A DNA stretch of 64,000 nt from Cricetomys ansorgei (lineage: Eukaryota > Chordata > Mammalia > Rodentia > Nesomyidae): positions 2,705,501 through 2,769,500 of the forward strand of contig JAMJFZ010001222.1 of the NCBI GenBank assembly GCA_026225945.1. Reading direction: 5' to 3'. This document shows, in pieces, positions 54,888 through 64,000 of this stretch. Under the pieces are notes generated by a model. That model saw nothing but the letters and a program-made list of their open reading frames with translations. It had not been told where the DNA came from and ran no database searches. The first letter of the stretch is position 1, and each line of letters begins with the position of its first letter. A program made the translations under genes and the position numbers.

Positions 54888-56897
54888 CTGCAAGGGACAG
54901 AGAACAGTCAGTGTGAAGATGGAGGAGCTCCGAAAGGCAGGAGGGCTATCAGATTGGGCCAAGGCTACCAGCACGTGTGCACAGAGCTGCTGCCATTTAA
55001 GGCCACATCAGCCGCAGGAGGGCATTGTAAGAAAGTCAGTGCCCAAGTCAAGAAGCTGGGGAAAATGACCTCCGGTCAAAGATAGACTCTTCCTGACTCG
55101 ACCTGACAGTACCGTAACTGTGTCATGGATACCTCATGATAATACTTCACATTCAGAGGGAAAGGTCCTCGTCTACAATGGTTATCTAAAGTTAGAGCCT
55201 TGAGAATCTGCTCCCCAAAGGGCGGTTCTGGGGTTCACAGAACCGTAGAGCTGAAGCGTTAACTTCACGGGGAGAAAAACACTTAGGCATTTGGTCACCC
55301 TCCTTAGCGTCAGTAGATGTGGACAATGACACCGAGCTGCCGAGATTATACACGTGGGACAAGATCACGGATCAACAGCCCCCAAGCCTGGAGGGTAGCT
55401 TCCTAACCCAGGGAGGCAACTACACCTGTCAGCAGGCAGTCTGGGGTACTCCAAGTGCCAGATTGTTAGGGGTGGAGCCCGAGCAAGGGCGAGTGGTAGA
55501 GCGCCTAGGGAAAGCAGTGGTCTGAAGAAGTACAAATGGGAATGCTTACAAGCAAAAGAAGTCAGGAAGTAGCTCTTTGCCTAGAGTGTCACCATTTGGA
55601 GACCTCCAAGAGACTCAGTAATTCCAATAGGGAAGGAGGGCCCGCCCACAGGGTGAGAGAGCAACGGAGAGCAGGAGATTGTCCAGGGGTTGGCTTAATG
55701 GATGGCTATCTTCAGGGACACTTCAGGGGCCACAGCACAGGAGCCCCTGCAAGGTGGTCAGGATGGCCCCAAGCTCAATTTACGGTGAGGAAGGGGTCAT
55801 GTGTAGCAGTAGGCTACAATCTTTTACCCTGTATTTAGGGAAGGAGAAAGGAAAGATAGAAAGATACCTTCACCGCTTTTGCAAGCAGCTTTGGTATAGA
55901 AAGAGGGAAAGGTAGAAGTCTTCACAGCCTCTTTTAGGCTGTCCTTAGATGGAAGAGGACTAGCTGACAGCGAGTCAGACTAGTGTCTCAGCTCACGATC
56001 TATAAACTCACTCTCTCCAACATTTGTTGTTTTAGGAATCATCACACTGATGACAGCAACCCAACCATCAAACCACCAACCAACGCCCACCCCAACTCTC
56101 AGGGGTTCAGATTTTTTATTCCCTAAGCCAAAAGTTCCCATAAACCCCTGCAGCACAAGCTACAGATGCCAGAACTGCACCAAGCATTCGAAACCCAACT
56201 CATAAATAACTATACCACAGCTGGGATGGGAACACAAACCTAATTCAAATGCCATTTTGCGTTTCTACAGAAACCAAAATAACAAAAACTTCTTCCAAGT
56301 GTTTCTCTACAGTCATGGGAATGCTCAGGGGACCAGATAAAGACCACTCAGGTATATATATTCTTCTCCAGCAAGAATTGTGGCAATAACTGTCACCACC
56401 AGCACCCAAACAAAAGAAACATTTTAACAAGCTGGTCACGAGACAAATGAATATGAATGTGATTGTCTCCCCTCAGATGGGATGGCCTGTTGTGACTCTG
56501 GATTAAACTGAAAATGAGGAGGAGCAAGACAAGCAGGTTAGAGTGAAGCAGGTGTCTGGGTTTAGAACTGCAGTATCCTTCAGTGTGAGGTTCTGAAACA
56601 CAGACAAACGCTTTGGAAGTGATGGAGAATTGACCAGAATTGGTCATTGTTAAATGCCTATCACCGCATAGCCCACAGGCTCAGCATCACTCCAACAGCC
56701 TGCACTAGCGCTGTAGCACCTCAAGATTGAAAGAGCCTCTCTGATCTCCTGTAGGAGGATCCAGTCAAGGGACTATCACCTATGAAGACTTAGTAGGGTC
56801 TAGCTTAGCCTATCACTCTGCTGACTTTGTCCTGAAATTCTTCATGATTTTTGAACAAGAATACTTCAGAGACTTGAACAAGAGTCCAGTCAACAGA
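54888..56897. other. 2.0 kb unclassified intron
   Basis: Relatively CpG-containing between 55200 and 55500. A plus frame at 55319-55525 lacks support. No repeat core seen. Confidence 0.5.
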
Positions 56898-56967
56898 GGG
56901 AATGGTGGCATACATCTGACTCATGCTGAGGCAGGAGAATACCAAATTCAAATCCATCCCGGACTAC
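56898..56967 (+). mobile_element. B1-class SINE, left part, split
   Basis: GGAATGGTGGCATACATCTG, TGAGGCAGGAGAATACC and CATCCCGGACTAC. The rest (GCTACACAGCAAGATTCTG) continues at 57298 after an inserted element. Confidence 0.72.
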
Positions 56968-57297
56968 TATAATGATTAATTTTAATTGTCAACTTGATGA
57001 GACCTACAGTCATGAAGTTGATGGGCTCCCAGGCTGCCTGTGAGGGATTGCCTCAATTAGATAGTCCAGGTGAGAGGACCTGCACACTGTGGGTGGCACT
57101 ATTCCCAAGGCTAAGATTGAGCACAAGCACTGTTGGTTTCTTGACTATGAATGGGATGTAAGCCATTGCCTCTATTTCCTGCTGCTGGGACTTTTCACCA
57201 TGGTGGACTGTAATCCCAAACTATGAGGCAAAATAAACCCTTAAGTTGCTTTGGGCAGAATATCTTATCGGAACAACAGAAAAAAGAATCTAAGACA
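56968..57297 (+). mobile_element. LTR-like element inserted in a B1
   Basis: TTTTAATTGTCAACTTGATG, AGGGATTGCCTCAATTAGAT, TGAGGCAAAATAAACCCTT (polyadenylation signal) and the end GAATCTAAGACA. A 5-bp duplication, ACTAC/GCTAC, flanks it, as expected for ERVL/MaLR-type insertions. Confidence 0.8.
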
Positions 57298-57328
57298 GCT
57301 ACACAGCAAGATTCTGTCTTGGTGGGAG
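57298..57328 (+). mobile_element. B1-class SINE, right part, split
   Basis: GCTACACAGCAAGATTCTGT completes the B1 begun at 56898. Confidence 0.68.
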
Positions 57329-60300
57329 GTCTGGGTGGGATAGTCTGCCTTTCAAGACACCTTTGCTGAGGACAGCCCTGTCTTGTAGCTGCTGCTGTCC
57401 TTCAAAGGTTGAGCAGAGAAAGCCAAAGAATACTATCTAATCTACCTTTCACCCTCTTGTTGATTTCTTCTCTTTTTTTTCTTCTCTTATTAGATACTGA
57501 TAACCATTCAATCAATATTTTTCAAGCACCAGCATGGACCAGGCAAGAATAAATACAGATCTGAATACAACCTAGACTCTCCCTGGAGACTCATGGCTAG
57601 GAGGGACAGCAGATTTGTATAAAATGAATTTGAAAAGAAATAGGAACACATTTGGGAAAGTTATTCTTTTCAGAAAACTACTTCTGCAATTAAACACAAA
57701 CGCCTCCTCCTTGAGCCTGGTCACATGCTTTTTTGCATCAAAATGACAGCGCTTTGCAGCTCGATGCAGTGGCCTGTGCCGCAGCACACAGCTCCATGAG
57801 AACCTGTGAGACCTGGAATCTGAAAGCTCTGATTGAATGGTATGGGGCCACTCACCAGAAGCTTCCATAGAAATGATGAAGTTCACATTTATCACTTTCT
57901 TCTAAAACAGGGTCAAATAACAAATATTTTAGACTTTGCAAACCAGATGAACCCTGTTGCAAACCCTTGATTCCTGATCTAGCTCAAAAGAAGAGGCTAA
58001 GTCAACAAATAGGCCTTCTTTGGCTGGGTTCCATCAAAGCTCCTCTCCTGAAACCAGGCTTCGGGTTGGATTTAGCCCTAAGCTATGGATCGCTGACCCC
58101 TGCTCCAGCTGTCTCCCCTACCTCCCCAGAGGTCAGCTAGTCTCTTCTAGAGTATTTATTTGCACTAATGCAAGAGAGGCAGACTGTCATATCTATATTA
58201 ACCAACTTTGTCATCTAGGTGACTTGGGCAAATATCAGTCAAGGACTCAGAAGGACACTGGGAACCTTCAAACTGAGGATCGAAGACAGTTTCACAGAGA
58301 GACTGCTTACAAAGGTGTGGGCAGGATTTAAGGATGCACACGAATAATGTGATACCTGTGACTGCTGAGACCACAGAGCCCTCTTGGAAATGGTCTAGAG
58401 AGGGCCTTTAAGAGAGGAACACAGTGGATCCTATTACAGATGCCACCTATTTGCCCTATCTACCAGCCTCCTGCTTCCTCTTAGCCAGTTCTCCCAGGAG
58501 GGAAACAGACTAGCCCCTACAGACAGGGCCCCAGGGTCCAAGTTGGTGGAGGAAGAGTAGAGAAGAAATGGATGCGTTCACTCATTCACTCATTCCTGCT
58601 TGCGGGCATTCGTGCTTCATGCCAGGCTCATTGTTTCAATTTAATGTAGGGCACTGCTGTGTCACACAGTAAACGCAAAGAATTATTTAGGGGTTCTGGT
58701 GGGTTCTCTATGGTGTACAATAGGGGCATAAGAAAATGGGGTCCTTGAGGATTACTCCAAAATAATGCAGAAAAAAAAAAAAAAAAAGAGCTGCATGTCA
58801 TGGGAAAGTGTTTATATGGCTAAGAGTCCCAAAACACAACAAAGTCTTTCTAGGACTATGGGGGAGAAATGTTCAATCCAGCAGCAGTGTGGACCCCAGA
58901 CTAGCACACAGCAGTGACTTCACATGCCAGTGACTGTGAATCCCTCCGGTTAAACATAGGATTGTCTTTCTGCAACCTGATCTTTCTCATTGCTAAGCGC
59001 TGACCACAAGGAAGCTAAACTCGGCTGTGCTGGTGGATAATATAGGTTAGGGACTCTCAGAGGGAGGTCTAATGGAAACACAGACGGCGGAAGAATGCCC
59101 TCAGAAGTGCTCTGGCTTACTGCTTTGGTTTAGTTGTTTAAAAAACATTTCACGTAAAGCGATGTTCTTATTGGAATCGATCTGACAGCGGGTCGTGATT
59201 ATTTCCCCATGGAAACCACTAGCTTTTATCATCTCTTTCAATTATCATTTGTCTTAATTCTCCACTGTACACATCAACCTAATGTCCTTTCCAAATTCCC
59301 ACAAACAGAATTCTATGAGCACCTTCAAATACCCAGACAAGTTTAATAGAAAAGAGTAAAACCCATAATCTTCTTTTTAAAAAAAAAATGATGCTTTTTT
59401 TTTTTTTTTTCTCCACACAATTTCCTAAATGTCAGGGTACTGTGCACCTATTGCCTGTGTGCTTCAAACAGCAAGAGACATGACAACACCACCTTCATCA
59501 CTCCAGGGCAGCTGGGCTGTGGATTCCGAGGTCCATCTGTTCATCAGACAGCTCTTGAGACAGGTAGAGCAACCGCTCAGCAGCAGGTGGCTGTAAGTAG
59601 GACCATTCTGTACTGCTTTGTTTGTTTGTTTCCCACAGGCCTGTGTGGAAATGTCAAGTGCAGAGTGACACAAAGGAGCCCCCATGCCCAAGGCAGGGAA
59701 GTCCCTTTAGGCCTGTGAAAGCCAGGCATTCACAAAGGTCCTCCTATCACATGAAGCTTCTCAGATAGGCAATGCCTGGAGAAAAGGCGCACATTCTTGT
59801 TTCATAAGACTTCATCCAGCACTTACTCCCAGGTTTATATATTGAAAGGGAGGCAGAGTCCCTTTCAACAAAAAACACAGAACTCCAAACATTAAGATTA
59901 AGGACAACAGAAGGTCCTCAGAGAAGATAACTCACATTACCTTGTGTTATTTTAGAGACATTTAAGGTTCTGCTTTCCAAGGGTAAAAGCTGATCCAGTG
60001 CAAGCATCAAGGGGTCTGATTCAATGATGCCACACCAAGCTCACACGTGAGGCTTTTGGATAGCTTTATCGTTCATTATCTCAGCATTAGATTTTGCTTC
60101 TTTAAAAACAGGAACTGGATCACTCAAAGTCAGGAAGCTGGATTCTAAGATTTTATTCCTAAGACATAATGAAAAAGAGTCAAAGCAATCTTTTAAAATA
60201 CTTCTTCTCTGTCAGCCCATACTCATTAAATCAAGACAAAAGCCTCAAGCTAAACTGGTGGTAATAAAAAAATTTTTTTAAAGCAGGTTCACCCATAGCC

Positions 60301-60445
60301 TAGAAAAAGAAGCCAGCAGTGCTGCCTTGCAAAGCTTTCTTTGTCTGGAAATTTACAATAACATTTTCTTCTTCACAGCACATTCCTCATAAGTGACCTC
60401 ACGTTGCCCACGAGGAAACAAAGTAAAAACAGTAGCGCTGCGAGC
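57329..60445. other. 3.1 kb unclassified intron
   Basis: A18 run at 58771-58788 and an A10/T16 inverted pair at 59380-59411. Otherwise no SINE, LTR or exon recognised. The longest SINE-free stretch in the window. Confidence 0.5.
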
Positions 60446-60572
60446 TTCAAGACAGTGTTGTTGCGCAGGCTGTTCAACTCACTGTGTAGCTCATACCGAC
60501 CTCAAACTTGAGATCCTCCTGCCTCAGCTTCCCAAGTGATAGGATTTATAAGCATGTGCCACCAGGCATGGC
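60446..60572 (-). mobile_element. Old B1-class SINE, antisense
   Basis: TCAAGACAGTGTTGTTGCGC, CCTCCTGCCTCAGCTTCCCA, GTGATAGGATTTATAAGCAT and GTGCCACCAGGCATGGC. Confidence 0.85.
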
Positions 60573-61799
60573 AGCACAAACAAGCTCTATACAAGTCTTT
60601 TTAAAACTGTGGTGGATTAGAAAGAAAGGGGGAAGAAAATTTTAAGATAAAGTGAACAGAAAGAAAACATTTTTTCCTATAGGCCCATTCTCCTTCCTGT
60701 TTCACTGACCCAGGTCCTTTGAGAAGTCCTGTGAAATGAGTGATTTAAACAATCAGTTTCTTGGCCATGGTAGAATATTTGGTGTCATTTTTATCAATGT
60801 ACTCATTGATAGGCATCTTCCCAAGCCCCCCAGAGATTTTAGAGCCAGCCATCTTTCTCCAGGAGAGGTGAGTAGTAACGGGTTCTCTGCATCATGGCTG
60901 TCCAGTGGGAAGAAACACAGTTGTGCATCCTTGATTCAAACTAAACAAGATGCTGAGCTGGGTGTGTGTCGATGTTGATGTTGATCAGAGAAGCCAACGC
61001 TTTCTGGGAGAAACAAACCAAAACAAGTAAAATAGATTTATTTAGCAATTTTGTGCTAATTGAGAGCATCTGTTAGTGGGAAGGGAACAATGACTGAAGG
61101 AAACTGTTTATTCCTCTTCAGAAAGAGAAGTGGATGGTGGGAGCTGTTGGGGGAAGGGAAATATGCAGTATTTGCATATTTTTGGTATCTGGTATCCAGA
61201 TAGAACATAACTTCAACCTCACCTGAGGGTTTGTGGGCACCAGCCCCCCTGCATCCTATGCTGCCCTTAGATAGCAGAGTTTCCAGACTTTCTGTTACTG
61301 TCTTGGTTCTCAGACTCAGCCCTGACCTAGAAAGGTCAAAGATTAGTCACACATTTTGTAGTGATACCTCAAATGCATGTACCTTATCAAAAAAATTGTT
61401 GAAATATGAGTTGAGTCTCAGGTCTAAGTTAGATGACTAAGCACATCCCTCTACCCCATGAACACAGCAATGAAACCTGGACAGGAAGCAGAGAGTAGTT
61501 CTTCAAAAAAAAAAGTCAGACAAGTAAACACTTGCAGGCAGATATGGGGGAAAGTCTAGAGTTCAAAGTACCAACGAGTCAACAGTAAACTCTTCTTTAC
61601 TGTGGCCCTGTCCCCACTCAAGACTGCTAGCACAGACAGAGCCCACAGCAGCCCTCCCATTCAGACTTAGGGAAGTAAGGTGATTACTATTGCCCAATGA
61701 GAGCAGGGGTACCCCCTACTCCCCAACTTTTCCTGTGTAGAAGAATAGTCCTGTGTGAAAGCTAGGGTCTACATTCCAGGGGCCTACATTCAGAGGTCT
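60573..61799. other. Unclassified intronic sequence
   Basis: Nothing recognised. The 80-codon frame at 60736 has no domain. Confidence 0.5.
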
Positions 61800-62655
61800 G
61801 TATAGAATGTAGACAAACCTTTAATCCCAGTATTCAGAAGGCAGCGGCAGTCCACGTCTTTAATTCCTAAGAAAAAGAGAATCTTCCAGAAGCAGAGCTC
61901 AGGAGTAAGTCAGTCACACAGGAAGTGAGGTCTGAGATGAGTCACAGCGAAGGCCAGGCAAAGTGATTAATCAGAGGAAGAGTTAGCAGAGTGAGTTACA
62001 GCACAGTGAATTAAAGAAGCAGTTACAGAGTCAGTTACAGAAGAGTCAGTTCAGTAGTCAGACACAGGCAGAATGAGACAACAGTCTGAAGCAGGCAGAT
62101 GGGGGACAAGACACAGACAATGAAACAGTCTGACTGAAGCTAAGTCAGAGAAGCAGAGAGACACAGAGGCAGCTTAGCAGCAGAAGTCAGTATCAGAAGG
62201 AAAGAGTAAGTCAATTTGAAGCTGAGCAAAGCAGTTCAGTCTAAGGCAAAGAATCTGCCAGAGTAAGTCAGAGTGAAAAGAATTTGAACCAGGAAACTGG
62301 GTGAAGAGTTTGGGTCAGAACAATGAGTGAGTTGAGTTGAATGAGAAGAGTCAGAATTCAGAAGGAACTAGTCAGAGTGGTTCAGTTAGCAGTAGGTCTC
62401 AGAGGCTGAGGCTGAAGCCATCTAGGTTTGGGCTAGCAGTTAAAGATTTCAGATTGTACGAAGTCTGAAGCCTTCCAGTTAAAACCTTAAAAGTAGATTA
62501 TATGGAAGCTGAAATGTTTCAGGGCTTCAGGCTAAGAGCTGGCGATTTGATTAGCAAGAGAATAAATGGTTTTGAACCTTAATTTACGGCTATATCTAGC
62601 ATGAATCTACATCTACATTCCTGTTCTCTATTCTCGAGTCCCAACACCAATTCAG
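61800..62655 (+). mobile_element. LTR-like element rich in AGTCAG/AGTTAC
   Basis: Opens near TGTAGACAAACCTTTAATCC, carries dozens of degenerate AGTCAG, AGTTACAG and AAGCAG words (61895-62400), then AGATTGTACGAAGTCTGAAG, a GAGAATAAATGG polyadenylation signal and CCTTAATTTACGGCTATATC. The layout suggests a rodent LTR. Family uncertain. Confidence 0.55.
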
Positions 62656-62729
62656 TGGACTGCAGATGAAGCAATAGAAAGTAAAACCTAGAAGAAGACA
62701 ATGATTGGAGCAAGAGAATGAAAAGAACT

Positions 62730-62886
62730 TGGGGGGGAGGGCAGTGGCTCAGCAATTAAGAGTTTGTGCTACTCTAGCAGAGGACCCAAGTTCTGATCCC
62801 AGCACCATAATGGGCAGCTTGCAACTGCCTATAACTCCAGCTCTAGAGGATCCCAGACCTTGAGGGCACTGGTACTCAGGGGACAA

Positions 62887-62924
<38 letters not shown>

Positions 62925-62945
62925 TTAAAAGTAAATCTCTTAAAA
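62730..62945 (+). mobile_element. B3-class SINE, sense
   Basis: GGCAGTGGCTCAGCAATTAA, AAGTTCTGATCCCAGCACC and CTATAACTCCAGCTCTAGAG, ending in a CA tract. Confidence 0.9.
62889..62925. repeat. (CA)n microsatellite with CGCGCG start
   Basis: ACACGCGCGCACACAC followed by about 13 CA units. Confidence 0.95.
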
Positions 62946-63154
62946 GAGGTTTGGGGACCTATATAGCAATACCAGGAAGTCTAAAATTCATGGCCCTGAT
63001 ATCCCAGGGAAGGAAGAGAAAGAACTCAGTGTAGAAAAATAGTATTCAAAGAAGTAATAATTGAAAGACTCCCAATTTTGACAAAATACATAAATCTAAA
63101 GCAACAGGGACTCAACAAACACCCTAGGAGAAAAACACACACAGAATTCTACAT
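62946..63154. other. Unclassified intronic sequence
   Basis: A-rich. Nothing recognised. Confidence 0.5.
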
Positions 63155-63245
63155 GTGGGGCCTGAAGATATTGCTCAGTGGTAGAGCTTGCCTACCATGT
63201 CTGAGGCTTTAGGTTCAATCCCTAGCATTACTATAAAAATTACAA
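63155..63245 (+). mobile_element. ID SINE, sense
   Basis: GGGGCCTGAAGATATTGCTC, AGTGGTAGAGCTTGCC and GGTTCAATCCCTAGCATTAC. A SINE, not a tRNA gene. Confidence 0.9.
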
Positions 63246-64000
63246 AATGAAAGGATTTCACTTCCATACACATCAAAATCAAACTATCAAAACTAAAGGC
63301 AGCAGCAAGAAAAAATCTATGTTAATTCTGTAACCAGCAGAGCTGAGGGAAAAGGACAGAAACAGCCCAAGTCACCGAGTACCTCTTCCCTGGGTTGCTC
63401 TCTGTCATGGTTCAGGCCCACCTCATCTCCACCGAGTTCATCTGCTCACTGTCTCTGGCAGCAGGCAGCAGGCATGCTGCAGTCCGCGGCCAGAGAGACA
63501 TTTCGATTCCACTCCCCATCAATCTGCTACCCTGGCATCATTACACAGAGTGTGGGCTGGGAGGCAAGGGACCAGGGAACCAGAAATCAAATCATCTCTG
63601 ACAGAAAAAAAAAGAAACAAACACTGCAATTCAAGCAGGCCCTGATAACTGTTAGGAAGGATGGAGGAAAAGACAAGGAAAAATAAACACTTAGATTTAT
63701 TTTCAGTTATTCTGATAAAAGTTGGAAAGAGAAGCCAAGCAAATTAGAGTAGAGTTTTGTTCTTAAATTGACATCTTTAAGTTCCCCCATTTTTTGTGCA
63801 TGTCAAAGTGGCTTCAATCTGGGTGATATTGAACACCCCTGGGAGAGCTAAGGGAATAAAACAGCATGTAGTTTTGGATTTTTATCTCAGGCAGTAAAAA
63901 GAGAAGCCGAATACCTGGAATAGATCCAGGGTGAGCCAGAGACTTCCATTAGTTTGCATAATGTAGATGCTATACAGTGTCTGCACACAAATGGGGATTC
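63246..64000. other. Unclassified intron to window end
   Basis: No element, exon or promoter recognised. Frames at 63395-63686 have no support. Confidence 0.5.

Larger units (their letters stand above)
54888..64000 (-). other. Mettl24: METTL24 upstream intron (partial)
   Basis: Sequence upstream of the 99-nt exon in the transcription direction. No GC-rich first exon, signal-peptide coding stretch or CpG-island promoter is seen, so the first exon and promoter should lie beyond 64000. Confidence 0.75.

Noticed and set aside
54606..54974. 122-codon minus frame as a single-exon gene
   Set aside because: Only the 33 residues between the acceptor at 54887 and the donor at 54789 resemble METTL24. 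The flanks are intronic read-through.
55319..55525. 68-codon plus frame in a GC-richer, CpG-containing stretch
   Set aside because: No domain, no splice sites in frame and antisense to METTL24. Its composition alone explains the open frame.

Overview
The window is nuclear DNA from a rodent, most likely a muroid (mouse, rat, hamster or vole-like). The evidence is dense B1, B2/B3, B4 and ID SINEs, ORR1-like MaLR LTR elements, URR1 hAT elements, rodent-type L1 3' ends and many (CA)n/(CT)n microsatellites. I cannot name the species.

The only gene I can support is METTL24 (methyltransferase-like 24) on the minus strand. Three consecutive coding exons are visible: 54887-54789 (99 nt), 46497-46358 (140 nt) and 37568-37340 (229 nt). 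All are bounded by GT-AG sites. Their phases (0/0, 0/2, 2/0) join into one open frame of exactly 156 codons that carries the central and C-terminal methyltransferase-like core. Transcription runs from right to left. The first exon (signal peptide and proline-rich N-terminus) should lie beyond base 64000. The terminal exon should lie before base 1, because I found no match to it in 1-37339. The whole window is therefore probably METTL24 sequence, mostly intron.

Layout: 1-37339 is the downstream intron. It holds an L1 insertion with a 14-bp target duplication (2694-4099), an almost complete MaLR provirus broken by later insertions (4217-7006), a non-autonomous ERVK-like LTR element with both LTRs, polypurine tract, candidate primer site and a near-perfect 6-bp duplication (19882-21808), an ancient L1M interrupted by at least four younger repeats (27720-29995), and a CpG-containing minisatellite (31350-31511). 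The 8.8-kb intron 37569-46357 holds an old L1 3' UTR with a nested solo LTR. The 8.3-kb intron 46498-54788 holds a roughly 170-bp CA microsatellite, MER5 and URR1 DNA-transposon fossils. The upstream intron 54888-64000 holds an LTR-like element nested in a B1 and an AGTCA-rich LTR-like block.

No second protein-coding gene, functional RNA gene or CRISPR array is supported. Other open frames are chance frames in introns, simple repeats or repeat relics. I see no sign of an undescribed coding system. The informative signals are the exon chain and the layered insertion history. Repeat family names come from memory of consensus features and end points are approximate unless a target duplication is given.
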